DNA of 64,000 bases from Thalassotalea nanhaiensis (GTDB lineage: Bacteria > Pseudomonadota > Gammaproteobacteria > Enterobacterales > Alteromonadaceae): contig NZ_CP134146.1 of NCBI RefSeq assembly GCF_031583575.1, positions 4,154,001 to 4,218,000 of the forward strand, given 5' to 3'. Both the position numbers and the translations under genes were made by a program. This document shows positions 18,404 through 26,995 of the stretch, in pieces (positions within the stretch are counted from its first letter, which is position 1; every line of letters starts with the position of its first letter). The notes beneath the pieces were generated by a model that saw only the letters and a program-made list of their open reading frames with translations, had not been told where the DNA came from and did no database searches.

Positions 18404-18868
18404 ATGCTTGATATTGTTCTTTTTGAACCAGAAATTCCACAAAATACCGGAGCTATTATCCGTTTATGCGCCAACAGTGGCTTTCGCTTACATTTAATAG
18501 AGCCTTTAGCGTTCGATATCGATGATAAAAAATTGCGCCGTGCCGGCTTGGACTATCATGAATTTGCTAATTTAAAGCTGCATAAAAATTACAATGAATT
18601 CATCAAACAAGAACAACCTAAACGTATTTTTGCCTCAACGACTAAAGCGACACGTTTTCATGGTGATGTAAGCTTTGCAGAAGGTGATTATATTATTTTT
18701 GGCTCAGAAACTCGTGGTCTACCTGATGCAGTAAGAGATTTGATCCCTGATGAGCATAAAATTCGAATTCCAATGGTAGAAGATTCACGCAGTATGAACT
18801 TGGCGAATTCAGTATCAGTGATGGTGTATGAATCTTGGCGTCAGTTTGGCTTTAAAGGCGCAGTTTAA
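18404..18868 (+). CDS. trmL: tRNA (cytidine/uridine-34-2'-O)-methyltransferase TrmL
   Basis: TrmL methylates the ribose of the wobble base in leucine tRNAs. The product starts [20 protein letters not shown], almost the E. coli N-terminus, and carries the SPOUT knot motifs FGSETRGLP and [19 protein letters not shown] chose the ATG at 18404 (154 residues); upstream ATG 18392 and a TTG further up give extra residues without family similarity. It lies next to gpsA as in E. coli, but on the opposite strand and without cysE between them. Confidence 0.93.
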   Translation: MLDIVLFEPEIPQNTGAIIRLCANSGFRLHLIEPLAFDIDDKKLRRAGLDYHEFANLKLHKNYNEFIKQEQPKRIFASTTKATRFHGDVSFAEGDYIIFGSETRGLPDAVRDLIPDEHKIRIPMVEDSRSMNLANSVSVMVYESWRQFGFKGAV

Positions 18869-18928
18869 ACTGTAACGTATCTCGTACCTAAAGTAGCTGC
18901 ACAGATACTTTCACTGAATTACAGAATT

Positions 18929-18957
18929 AAAAAAACGTCCCTCGGGACGTTTTTTTA
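18929..18957. terminator. Bidirectional terminator between trmL and gpsA
   Basis: ACGTCCC and GGGACGT form a strong stem with a two-base TC centre. It is flanked by an A run on the left and seven Ts on the right, so it can terminate both rightward trmL and the leftward yibN-grxC-secB-gpsA operon. Confidence 0.9.
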
Positions 18958-18977
18958 TTGAAAATAGCTTATAAAAA

Positions 18978-19982
18978 TTATTCGCTTTTTCTGTCTCTCC
19001 CTAATAGCGCAATTGCCGCATCTTGTGCCGGTTTACCTTGATATAGCACTTGATAAATTTGCTCAACAATAGGCATTTCAACATTATGGCGTTTTGCCAA
19101 CATGTGCACTTCTTTAGTATTACGGTAACCTTCGACTACTTGGCCAATACTTTCAATGGCATTATCAACAGTTTCACCTGCACCAAGAGCTAGACCAAAG
19201 CGCCGATTACGTGACTGATTATCAGTACAAGTAAGCACTAAATCACCTAGACCAGCCATCCCCATAAAGGTAGAAGCCTGCGCTCCAACAGCAGCACCTA
19301 AGCGCGTCATCTCAGCTAAACCACGAGTTATAAGAGCGGTACGAGCATTTGCGCCAAAACCGATGCCATCAGCAATACCTGCACCAATAGCAATTACATT
19401 TTTAACTGCACCACCAAGCTGAACACCAATAAAGTCTTCATTTTTATAAACCCGGAAAGTTCGTTCACAATGCAACAAGTCAGATAGCGTATCAGCAAAG
19501 TCATCATCGGTAGATGCAAGTGATATTGCCGTAGGTAATCCTGCCGCCATCTCTTTCGCAAACGTTGGTCCAGACAAAACAGCTAAACTTACATTATCAC
19601 CAAGAACCTCTGCAGCAACATCTTGTAAAAGGCGTCCCTCTTGTGGATCTAGGCCTTTTGTTGCCCAAGCCAATTTATGCTCGTTAGTCAAAAATGGTTT
19701 AATTTGCATTAACATATCGACAAAAGCATGGCTTGGCACGACTAATAAAATATTAGTGCTCGCCTTAATAGCAATTTCGATGTCAGTTTCTAAAACTAAT
19801 GAATCGGGAAAAGTAAAACCAGGAAGATATTTTTCATTACTGCGTGCTGCAGTCATATCATTTACATGAGTTGCACTTCTGCCCCATAACAAGGTTTTAT
19901 GAGCATTGCGTGCAAGGCAAAAAGCTAGAGCAGTGCCATACGACCCTGCTCCAATAACACTAATGTCAGCAGAAACTGACAT
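18978..19982 (-). CDS. gpsA: Glycerol-3-phosphate dehydrogenase [NAD(P)+]
   Basis: GpsA reduces dihydroxyacetone phosphate to sn-glycerol-3-phosphate for phospholipid synthesis. The 334-residue protein has the Rossmann nucleotide loop [12 protein letters not shown] at the N-terminus, the [16 protein letters not shown] motif, and the substrate-domain signature [16 protein letters not shown] with the catalytic Lys. [10 protein letters not shown] is also present. It begins three bases after the secB stop and is the last gene of the yibN-grxC-secB-gpsA transcript. Confidence 0.96.
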   Translation of the reverse strand: MSVSADISVIGAGSYGTALAFCLARNAHKTLLWGRSATHVNDMTAARSNEKYLPGFTFPDSLVLETDIEIAIKASTNILLVVPSHAFVDMLMQIKPFLTNEHKLAWATKGLDPQEGRLLQDVAAEVLGDNVSLAVLSGPTFAKEMAAGLPTAISLASTDDDFADTLSDLLHCERTFRVYKNEDFIGVQLGGAVKNVIAIGAGIADGIGFGANARTALITRGLAEMTRLGAAVGAQASTFMGMAGLGDLVLTCTDNQSRNRRFGLALGAGETVDNAIESIGQVVEGYRNTKEVHMLAKRHNVEMPIVEQIYQVLYQGKPAQDAAIALLGRDRKSE

Positions 19983-19985
19983 AAA

Positions 19986-20492
19986 TTATGCGTCAGCCTT
20001 TGGTGCTTCTGCTTGCGCTTCAGCTGCACGTTTTTGTACGTATGAAGCGAATAATGCGTCAAAGTTAACTGGCGCTAAGTTTAATTGTGGGAAAGTACCA
20101 CGAGAAACTAGGCTGCTTACAACTTCACGAGCATATGGGAATAATGTATTAGGGCAGAAAGAACCTAATGTGTGAGCAATTTGTGGCTCTGGCATGTTAC
20201 CAATAGTGAAAATACCCGCTTGTTGTACTTCACATAAAAATGCAACTTCTTCGCCTAAGTTAGCAGTAACTGTAAGGGCAAGGATAACTTCAAATGTGCC
20301 TTCAGCTAGTTTGTTAGAACGTGTATCAAGGTCTAATTTGATTTCAGGCTGCCATTCTTTTTGAAAAATAGCTGGACCAGCTGGTGATTCAAAAGATACA
20401 TCTTTCGTGTAAATGCGTTGAATAGCAAATTGTGGTTGTGCTTGTTGTTCGTCGGCGCCGTTAGCAGCCGGAGTTTGATTTTCTTCAGACAT
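19986..20492 (-). CDS. secB: Protein-export chaperone SecB
   Basis: SecB is a homotetrameric cytoplasmic chaperone that keeps preproteins unfolded and hands them to SecA. The 168-residue protein contains [16 protein letters not shown] at the N-terminus, the [14 protein letters not shown] strand, and the conserved [23 protein letters not shown] segment. A Gln/Ala-rich N-terminal extension and an Ala/Glu-rich tail are typical. It sits between grxC and gpsA as in E. coli. Confidence 0.97.
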   Translation of the reverse strand: MSEENQTPAANGADEQQAQPQFAIQRIYTKDVSFESPAGPAIFQKEWQPEIKLDLDTRSNKLAEGTFEVILALTVTANLGEEVAFLCEVQQAGIFTIGNMPEPQIAHTLGSFCPNTLFPYAREVVSSLVSRGTFPQLNLAPVNFDALFASYVQKRAAEAQAEAPKADA

Positions 20493-20559
20493 TATCTGTA
20501 CTTCCTAATTTATTTTAAATTTCGCTGCTAAACAGCTGTTCTAAACTTATTATTTGTTA

Positions 20560-20817
20560 TTAATTTACTAATAACGCATCTAATTTTTGCGAATAATGCA
20601 GGTCCATCAAATCATCACAACCGCCAATAACTTGGTCGTTGATGAAAATTTGCGGCACTGTCATTCCGCCATTACTGCGTTGAATCATTTCGGCACGTTT
20701 TTCTGGCTGCAAATCGATGCTTATCTCTTCAAAATCAACGTTTTTTTGTGTCAAAATAGACTTAGCTCTTACACAAAACCCACACGTCATTCGGGTATAA
20801 ATTACAACATTTGCCAT
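20560..20817 (-). CDS. grxC: Glutaredoxin 3 (GrxC)
   Basis: An 85-residue glutaredoxin for glutathione-dependent disulfide reduction. The active site is C12-G-F-C15 within TRMTCGFCVRAK. TVPQIFINDQVIGGCDDL supplies the cis-Pro and glutathione-binding loop. The usual glutaredoxin site is CPYC, so CGFC is a variant that may shift redox potential. It belongs to the yibN-grxC-secB-gpsA operon. Confidence 0.94.
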   Translation of the reverse strand: MANVVIYTRMTCGFCVRAKSILTQKNVDFEEISIDLQPEKRAEMIQRSNGGMTVPQIFINDQVIGGCDDLMDLHYSQKLDALLVN

Positions 20818-20840
20818 CAGTTTGCCTTACTTGAAACTAG

Positions 20841-21266
20841 CTATTTAGCTACTGGTAAATTAGCACCTTGCCATGCGGCAAAACCACCTTTTAGAATGCT
20901 TACTTGCTCAAAGCCTGCTTTCGCTAGATTGCTCGCAGCTTTGCTAGCAGTCATTCCAGCAGCACATACAACTATAATGGGATTACCTTTTTCTTTTTCA
21001 AGGCTTGCAAGCTCATTGTTGTTAATTTTTTCCATAGATACTTGCTTTGAACCAATAATATGGCCCTTTTTAAAGTCAGCATCGCTACGAATATCAACAA
21101 TTACACCGTCTTCACGGTTTACCAATAACGTTAGCTGTTGGTTATTAACTTCTTTGATATTTGACAATTTACTTTTGATGGTGATTACCAACAACATAGT
21201 GACAATTGCCAACCATGCCATGCTTAGTACTGGATTATTTCCAGCAAATTCAATGTATTGTTCCAT
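20841..21266 (-). CDS. Membrane-anchored rhodanese-domain protein (YibN-like)
   Basis: The 141-residue protein has an N-terminal membrane anchor (LSMAWLAIVTMLLVITI) and a single rhodanese domain: DGVIVDIRSDADFKKGHI, then the active-site loop with C101 in VVCAAGMTASKAA, and ILKGGFAAW near the end. The gene order rhodanese-grxC-secB-gpsA is the same as yibN-grxC-secB-gpsA in E. coli. The sulfur acceptor is unknown. Confidence 0.9.
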   Translation of the reverse strand: MEQYIEFAGNNPVLSMAWLAIVTMLLVITIKSKLSNIKEVNNQQLTLLVNREDGVIVDIRSDADFKKGHIIGSKQVSMEKINNNELASLEKEKGNPIIVVCAAGMTASKAASNLAKAGFEQVSILKGGFAAWQGANLPVAK

Positions 21267-21367
21267 AGTACTACTTACTCTGTGTTTAATATCAATTTCT
21301 ATTTATTGATATAACATTTATTTTTAATGTAAAACAGACCTGCTGCCCACCGATTTCAAGGGGACAA

Positions 21368-21393
21368 GTATACCCGTGCTACCTCAAAGTGCA
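21368..21393 (+). repeat. Half-unit of the palindromic repeat seen upstream of tex
   Basis: GTATACCCGTGCTACCTCAA and the following AGTGCA resemble the reverse complement of 8786-8813, sharing GTATACCCGT and TCAAAGTGCA, as well as the right arm at 8843-8872. It stands alone in the divergent yibN-gpmI region, with no obvious inverted partner. Shared sequence at two unrelated intergenic sites suggests a genome-wide family. Confidence 0.5.
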
Positions 21394-21550
21394 AGAAACA
21401 TGCATCTAGAGCTGGTACAAGCATACTCTTTTGAGCATTAATTAAAAAAATACTCGCTGATTTGCTCTCAACTATAGCCCTGAGGACTGATATTTAATAG
21501 TATTAGGTCTTATTCATCAAAAAAACTCACGGTATTCACAAGGCAGTCTC

Positions 21551-23095
21551 ATGAACAACAAAAAATCTATGGTGTTATTAATTCTCGATGGTTGGGGATA
21601 TCGTGAAAATAGCGAATCAAATGCTATTTTTCATGCAAAAACACCGGTGATGGATGATTTAATGAAAAATTACCCTAGCATGTTAATTGAAACATCCGGG
21701 ATGGCTGTAGGTTTGCCTGATGGGCAAATGGGTAATTCTGAAGTTGGTCATGTAAATTTAGGCGCAGGTCGAATTGTTTATCAGGATTTTACTCGCATCA
21801 CTAAGTCTATCGAAACTGGCGAGTTCAACCAAAACCAAGTTCTGATTAATGCAATTGATAAAGCCGCAACAAACGATAAAGCTTTGCATGTATTTGGTTT
21901 GATGTCACCAGGTGGTGTGCACAGTCATGAAGAACATATTTTAGCCTTGTTGGATATGGCAAAAGCTCGCGGCGCCGAGAAGGTTTACTTACATGCATTT
22001 TTAGATGGCCGAGATACTCCGCCACGCAGTGCAGAGTCGACACTTGCCAAGGCTGAGCAAAAGTTTGCCGAGTTAGGTAATGGTCAAGTTGCTTCAATTA
22101 TCGGCCGTTATTTTGCTATGGACAGAGATCAGCGCTGGGAACGTGTTGAAGCCGCTTATAATTTATTAGTAAGCGGTGAGTCATTATATACTGCGGACAG
22201 CGCAATTGCCGGCTTGAAAGCAGCCTACGAACGTGATGAAAACGATGAATTTGTTTCTGCCACTAATATTCCAGATAGTAATGGTAATGCTATTACAGTG
22301 AACGATGGTGACTCACTAATCTTTATGAACTTTAGAGCCGATAGAGCTCGTCAATTTAGTCGCTGCTTTACTGAAGCTGATTTTTCAGGGTTTGAACGTA
22401 AGTCTAAACCTGAACTTGCTGATTTTGTTATGCTTACCGAATATGCTGCCGATATTAATGCACCAGCAGCTTTCCCGCCTGAACCTTTGCATAATGTAAT
22501 GGGCGAATGGTTAGAGAAACATGATAAAACCCAATTAAGGATTTCTGAAACAGAAAAATATGCTCACGTGACGTTTTTCTTTAGTGGTGGTAAAGAAGAT
22601 ACCTTTGCTGGCGAACAGCGAATTTTAATTCCTTCTCCACAAGTTGCTACGTACGATCTGCAACCAGAAATGAACTCAACGTTGTTAACCGACAAACTTG
22701 TCGCGGCAATTGATAGTGGCGAACACGACTTAATAGTATGTAATTACCCTAATGGTGACATGGTAGGCCACACGGGGAAATTTGATGCTGCAGTGCAAGC
22801 CTGTGAAGCTGTTGATCATTCTATTGGTCGAGTTGTTGAAGCATTAAAGCGCAACGGCGGAGAATGCTTAATTACTGCCGATCACGGTAACGCTGAAATG
22901 ATGGTAAATGCCACAAGTGGACAGGCGCATACTGCTCATACATGTGAGCCGGTACCTCTTATTTACGTTGGCAGAAATGCATCTGTATCTAAAACAGGGG
23001 CATTAAGTGATATTTCACCAACCTTGTTGCACCTAATGGCAATGGAGCAACCGAGTGAAATGACCGGTACCCCATTAATGACTTTAAATGATTAA
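21551..23095 (+). CDS. gpmI: 2,3-bisphosphoglycerate-independent phosphoglycerate mutase
   Basis: This Mn-dependent enzyme interconverts 3- and 2-phosphoglycerate in glycolysis and gluconeogenesis. The 514-residue protein carries the metal Asp D13 in [10 protein letters not shown] and the catalytic Ser S63 in [17 protein letters not shown]. The second metal cluster is in [11 protein letters not shown] and [15 protein letters not shown] lies upstream of the ATG. The gpmI-envC pair, divergent from yibN, is the E. coli arrangement. Confidence 0.97.
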   Translation: MNNKKSMVLLILDGWGYRENSESNAIFHAKTPVMDDLMKNYPSMLIETSGMAVGLPDGQMGNSEVGHVNLGAGRIVYQDFTRITKSIETGEFNQNQVLINAIDKAATNDKALHVFGLMSPGGVHSHEEHILALLDMAKARGAEKVYLHAFLDGRDTPPRSAESTLAKAEQKFAELGNGQVASIIGRYFAMDRDQRWERVEAAYNLLVSGESLYTADSAIAGLKAAYERDENDEFVSATNIPDSNGNAITVNDGDSLIFMNFRADRARQFSRCFTEADFSGFERKSKPELADFVMLTEYAADINAPAAFPPEPLHNVMGEWLEKHDKTQLRISETEKYAHVTFFFSGGKEDTFAGEQRILIPSPQVATYDLQPEMNSTLLTDKLVAAIDSGEHDLIVCNYPNGDMVGHTGKFDAAVQACEAVDHSIGRVVEALKRNGGECLITADHGNAEMMVNATSGQAHTAHTCEPVPLIYVGRNASVSKTGALSDISPTLLHLMAMEQPSEMTGTPLMTLND

Positions 23096-23101
23096 ACTTT
23101 A

Positions 23102-24277
23102 GTGAGCTTGTTGTACTCATTTATTCATAAACAACACCGCACGGTGAAAAGGACATTTAAGTCTTTACCACTGTGTGTGATGTGTTGTTTGTGGCTAAAT
23201 TCAGCAACTGTGTTTGCTCAAAACAATGAGACTACAAAAGATCTATCCTCAGTAAAGCAAAAAATAGAACAACAAAAAGCAGCCATTAAACTCACCAATA
23301 AGCAGCAACAAGAAATTCAACAACAGCTTAAAAAAGATGATTTAGCCATTGCAAAAACTGCCGCAAAAATGAATGAAACTCGCGGCAAGCAAAAACAAAC
23401 TCAAGAAAAAATAAAGCAGCTGAATAAACAGCAGCAAGTTTTAGAAACCAAAAAGAAACAACAAGAAGATGTGCTCGCTGAACAAATTCGCAGTGCTTAC
23501 TCTGCCGGACATCACGACTACCTTAAGTTGCTACTCAATCAGCAGGGTCCTAGTAAAGTTCAACGTACTCTCACCTATTATCAATATTTGAATGATGCTC
23601 GCATGACCAGCATTGAAAATTTTGAACAAGTATTAATTGAACTTAGTAAAATTGAAGAACAACAGCAACAACAAGCCGAACAGCTACAGGTATTAGTGGC
23701 AGAGCAAAAAGAGCAAAAACAAGCGATTGAAGTAAAGCAACAAGAGCGTAAACAAACACTTAAAAGCTTAAATTCGCAAATACTATCGAGTAAACAGCGC
23801 CTTAATAAGTTAGAAAGCGAAGAAAAATCATTAATTCAAACCTTAGCCAGAATTCAAGCGCAACTGCAAAAAGAAAAAGAACTGAAAGGCTTAAGTAAGC
23901 TTAAAAAGAAACTGAAATGGCCAGTAAAAGGTCGAATTGCTCATAGTTTTGGTACGAAAAAGCAAGGATACTTACGCTGGAAAGGTGTGCTGTTAAATGC
24001 AGGAGTAGGCAAAAGTGTTAAAACCATACACAACGGCACTGTCTTATTCGCCGACTGGCTAAAAGGCTATGGTTTAGTCATAGTGATTGATCATGGTGAA
24101 GGTTATATGAGCTTATATGGCCATAACCAAACACTATTAAAAGGCGTAGGCGATCGCGTTGAAATTGGTGAGCCTATCGCCTTAGTTGGCCAAAGTGGTG
24201 GTCAAAGCCAATCGGGATTGTATTTTGAAATCCGTCATAAAGGTAAGCCAGTAAACCCAAAACTTTGGTGTAGATAA
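23102..24277 (+). CDS. envC: Murein hydrolase activator EnvC
   Basis: EnvC is a periplasmic activator of the AmiA/AmiB amidases at the division septum. The protein has a signal peptide (CVMCCLWLNSATVFAQ), long Gln/Lys-rich coiled coils (about residues 50-265) and a C-terminal LytM domain (KGRIAHSFGTKK to VNPKLWCR). The LytM metal site is degenerate: the usual first His is replaced in RWKGVLLNAG, as expected for an activator rather than a peptidase. The coordinate given uses a GTG at 23102, 6 bases after gpmI; a GTG at 23144 nearer the signal peptide is also possible. Confidence 0.93.
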   Translation: MSLLYSFIHKQHRTVKRTFKSLPLCVMCCLWLNSATVFAQNNETTKDLSSVKQKIEQQKAAIKLTNKQQQEIQQQLKKDDLAIAKTAAKMNETRGKQKQTQEKIKQLNKQQQVLETKKKQQEDVLAEQIRSAYSAGHHDYLKLLLNQQGPSKVQRTLTYYQYLNDARMTSIENFEQVLIELSKIEEQQQQQAEQLQVLVAEQKEQKQAIEVKQQERKQTLKSLNSQILSSKQRLNKLESEEKSLIQTLARIQAQLQKEKELKGLSKLKKKLKWPVKGRIAHSFGTKKQGYLRWKGVLLNAGVGKSVKTIHNGTVLFADWLKGYGLVIVIDHGEGYMSLYGHNQTLLKGVGDRVEIGEPIALVGQSGGQSQSGLYFEIRHKGKPVNPKLWCR

Positions 24278-24279
24278 AC

Positions 24280-24311
24280 CGACACACTAGTGTCGTCTTG
24301 AACGGGGTTCA
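24280..24311. other. Pair of small hairpins between convergent envC and RDD gene
   Basis: CGACAC-ACTA-GTGTCG (24280-24295) is followed by TGAAC-GGG-GTTCA (24299-24311). Neither is followed by a clear T run, so termination activity is uncertain. Confidence 0.35.
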
Positions 24312-24335
24312 GGCTCTCAAATTAGAATACTCTAT

Positions 24336-24905
24336 TTAACTATTTGAACTGGCAAGTTCTTTTCTAGGCTCTTTTACGATAACAACCGTACCCGCTAACA
24401 AATCTTGCGCAGCTTGATTGCGTTTGGTAAACATCATCACAACGAATTCACTCAATAACCAATAACCAAACAGTTGTGCACATAACGCTGACACTTCAGG
24501 GTTAAAGCTGGCTAAATACGCTTCACGTTGATGAAATCCTAAGCTTGCATAATGGCTAAAGTCCATTGAAAATAATGCAGTTAAAGCAAAAGCAGCACCA
24601 AATACAGCAAAACCAAGATCAATAGAACTGCGCTTGAAAGAAGTATTGAAATCAAAACGACCTAAGTCTTTATTAACAACTATTAAGCCTAAAAAATGCT
24701 TACCAAATGTAGCGCCATACTTACCATTGAAGTAATAACCATAATACCAGTAAGCAAAATGACTAAAAATTATTGCGATAAAAGCAAAAGATATATGTAC
24801 GAAAGACAAACTTGAAATTAGCAGCATTAGGATCAAAATAATTAAACCATCAATCACATTAGCCATCATACGTTGCCAAATATTTGCATAAACTATTGGT
24901 TTCAT
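24336..24905 (-). CDS. RDD-family membrane protein
   Basis: A 189-residue integral membrane protein of the RDD family, with MANVIDGLIILILMLL at the start (the Arg-Asp-Asp region, here R-MMANVID) and YNGKYGATFGKHFLGLIVV-type loop residues. About three to four membrane helices are visible. The family is poorly understood; some members act as ion antiporters, others accompany secretion or sorting systems. The adjacent upstream gene encodes a PEP-CTERM protein on the same strand, but a 228-base gap separates them, so an operon is uncertain. Confidence 0.8.
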   Translation of the reverse strand: MKPIVYANIWQRMMANVIDGLIILILMLLISSLSFVHISFAFIAIIFSHFAYWYYGYYFNGKYGATFGKHFLGLIVVNKDLGRFDFNTSFKRSSIDLGFAVFGAAFALTALFSMDFSHYASLGFHQREAYLASFNPEVSALCAQLFGYWLLSEFVVMMFTKRNQAAQDLLAGTVVIVKEPRKELASSNS

Positions 24906-25133
24906 TTTTAGTTGCCTTTAAACTGTACACTATTCATAGTTCACAATACTGCTAGTGCCAACTGTAATCAAGGTGTAACTAAAAAATATTTGTCTGTAAC
25001 CCACGTTTTTAAAGGGCTTGTTACTAAACGGTAAAGTAATTGTTAACCGAACATGGTCCTTTTTAAAAAATGTAAATAGGCTTACTTTCATTGTTTAAAG
25101 AAAGGGATTTAAAAGTGAGAGAATAATAAATAA

Positions 25134-25853
25134 TCAAATATTTTTATATTTTACCGCTAGTCCTAATATGGCTATAGCAAATAACAACAAAGTACCAGGC
25201 TCTGGTACCGGAACGCCAGCAGGACCAACACGTTCATCATAACCAACGTAAACAGCATCAAGTAAGTGCCCAGTTGTATCTGTTGCAGCACTTAATGACG
25301 TTAATTTAAGTGTGTAAGAACCGCCGTCACCAATAAAACCAGAAGAAAACATTGTCCAGGCATCTTTATCTGTATTTGAGTAAATTTGAGTAAAAATATT
25401 AGGTGAGCCAATATTAATAACTTCCACCATAAAGCGACCGTCGTTATTGCCACGAGCACGATAATCAAAACCAAATATATAATGACTATTTAAAACAGTA
25501 GAAAATGTTTGTGAAATACTAAAGTATTCATCACTAGCTTGCCCAGGGTGAGCATTAAGCTCAGCGAGTTGATCACCATGAGTGGCTGGGGTACCAAAAA
25601 GACCATTCCAAATTTCAATTCGACCATCTTTTATTTCTGCTCCTGAACTGTCAACTATCGCACTACTCTCCCAGCCAATCACATCATCAGCAGCATAATG
25701 CCGCCAAGATGTACCGGGAATGCTAGGTTCTTCAAAACTACCATTAATTAAAAGGTTAGTGGCATCACTATATATAAGGCCTGCTGTTGCAGTATTGATT
25801 ATTGCGGCAATAGCAATATAGGAAAAGAGCAAAAAACACTTTATTATTTTCAT
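25134..25853 (-). CDS. PEP-CTERM-sorted extracellular protein (DUF642-like jelly roll)
   Basis: The 239-residue protein has a signal peptide (LFSYIAIAAIINTATAG) and a beta-rich middle with LLINGSFEEPSIPG, THGDQLAELNAHPG and ISQTFSTVLNSHYIFGFDYR, resembling DUF642/galactose-binding-like domains. It ends with a sorting signal: VPEP (from about residue 216), a hydrophobic stretch GTLLLFAIAILGLAV and a short basic tail KYKNI. This is the PEP-CTERM signal recognised by exosortases, so it is a likely substrate of the XrtA encoded at 56011. I use the ATG at 25853; a TTG 30 bases upstream is less likely. It is the only PEP-CTERM protein I can identify in the window. Confidence 0.9.
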   Translation of the reverse strand: MKIIKCFLLFSYIAIAAIINTATAGLIYSDATNLLINGSFEEPSIPGTSWRHYAADDVIGWESSAIVDSSGAEIKDGRIEIWNGLFGTPATHGDQLAELNAHPGQASDEYFSISQTFSTVLNSHYIFGFDYRARGNNDGRFMVEVINIGSPNIFTQIYSNTDKDAWTMFSSGFIGDGGSYTLKLTSLSAATDTTGHLLDAVYVGYDERVGPAGVPVPEPGTLLLFAIAILGLAVKYKNI

Positions 25854-26176
25854 ATTTAATATCAGCTTTATTATTAGATTCAATTTTTCTTCAGTATGTT
25901 CCCTCTCACGGATGCAACATGTAGTCCAAGTTTATAATTCATTGATATTACTTAAATAAAGCTCAGCTAATCAATTTAAACTCTAAAAAGTGTAAAATTT
26001 CCTGACGATTAAAAATGAGCGTAACCTAGCAGACCTACCTGATCCTAAATAAACCAACTTCAAGCTATGCCAGATTAAAACTCTTCAAGTAAAATAAATG
26101 TAATAATTTAGTTTACTACTCGATTTTCATTTTCAATATTGCTATTCTAAATTTAACAAGCAAGGCTTTAAGCCTG
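25854..26176. other. Divergent intergenic region between PEP-CTERM gene and yibQ
   Basis: The 323 bases contain no plausible gene. I looked on the PEP-CTERM strand for a sigma-54 -24/-12 element, as described for some PEP-CTERM genes; the closest match (TGGCAT then TTG near 26070) has the wrong spacing. A small hairpin occupies the yibQ ribosome-binding site and is listed separately. Confidence 0.5.
26163..26175 (+). promoter_or_regulatory. Hairpin covering the yibQ ribosome-binding site
   Basis: AGGCT-TTA-AGCCT forms a five-pair stem ending one base before the ATG at 26177, and includes the AAGG that would serve as Shine-Dalgarno. If it folds in the mRNA it would reduce translation initiation. 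Confidence 0.35.
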
Positions 26177-26995
26177 ATGCATTTTATAAAAATAAGAATT
26201 TTCCTAGTGCGCATATTTTTTTCTTTGTTTATTTTTGTAGTCGTTAATCTATTTGCAACAAGTGCTAATGCACAAGGCAAAGACAAAATAGCCATTGTTA
26301 TTGATGACATCGGTTATAGATCAACTGACAAAACCGCCTTACAACTTCCAAAACAAGTTACTTTTTCTGTACTGCCCCATACACCATTTGGTCGTGAGTT
26401 AGCCGTTCAAGGTAATCAGCAACAACGTGAAATTTTATTACATGTGCCAATGGAATCTATAAACAACTTATTACTTGGGCCTGGGGCATTAACAAGTAAC
26501 ATGGATGAAGCCAATGTTAAGAAAACATTAGCGGCATCTATTGCTGATATTCCTCATGTCATCGGCATCAATAATCATATGGGCAGTTTACTTACCCAAA
26601 AATCTGCCCCAATGTCTTGGACTATGCAGTTTTTAAAAGAAAACGATTTATTTTTCTTAGACTCAAGAACCAGCAAATATTCACAAGCCGAATATATAGC
26701 GCAACGTATAGGTGTTCCAAGTTTACACCGCCACATTTTTTTGGATAATAAAGTTGATGAACGCTACATTGAGCAACAATTTAATAAACTGATCCGCAGC
26801 AGTAAAAAAAATGGTGCGGTTGTAGCCATCGCCCATCCACACCCTGCAACAGTAAGAGTATTAAAGAAAATGATCCCAACTCTTGCTGAGCGCAACATTG
26901 AGTTAGTTACAATTTCTCAATTATTGCCATTAGAAACGCCAAGTCAAATTAGCCAACAAAAAATAGAATTAACTGACCAACATCAAGGTGAATAA
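26177..26995 (+). CDS. Divergent polysaccharide deacetylase family protein (YibQ)
   Basis: The 272-residue protein has an N-terminal signal peptide (FSLFIFVVVNLFATSANAQ) and the divergent polysaccharide deacetylase domain (IAIVIDDIGYRSTDK, HVPMES, GINNHMGSLLT, VVAIAHPHPATV). In E. coli yibQ lies directly after gpmM-envC; here it is separated from envC by the RDD and PEP-CTERM genes on the other strand. The last 13 bases overlap the convergent protease gene. Its substrate is unknown; genomic association suggests a role in the cell envelope. Confidence 0.9.
   Translation: MHFIKIRIFLVRIFFSLFIFVVVNLFATSANAQGKDKIAIVIDDIGYRSTDKTALQLPKQVTFSVLPHTPFGRELAVQGNQQQREILLHVPMESINNLLLGPGALTSNMDEANVKKTLAASIADIPHVIGINNHMGSLLTQKSAPMSWTMQFLKENDLFFLDSRTSKYSQAEYIAQRIGVPSLHRHIFLDNKVDERYIEQQFNKLIRSSKKNGAVVAIAHPHPATVRVLKKMIPTLAERNIELVTISQLLPLETPSQISQQKIELTDQHQGE

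Noticed and set aside
20587-21309. A long plus-strand open frame opposite grxC and yibN
   Set aside because: It is fully antisense to two well-supported genes, has no family features, and its composition reflects the complement of those genes.
24280-24311. Double hairpin after envC as a standard terminator
   Set aside because: The stems are short and no T run follows, so it is listed only as a structure of unknown function.
25990-26100. Possible sigma-54 promoter for the PEP-CTERM gene
   Set aside because: A TGGCAT...TTG pair occurs on the minus strand near 26070, but the spacing between the GG and the downstream element is two bases short and the GC is missing.
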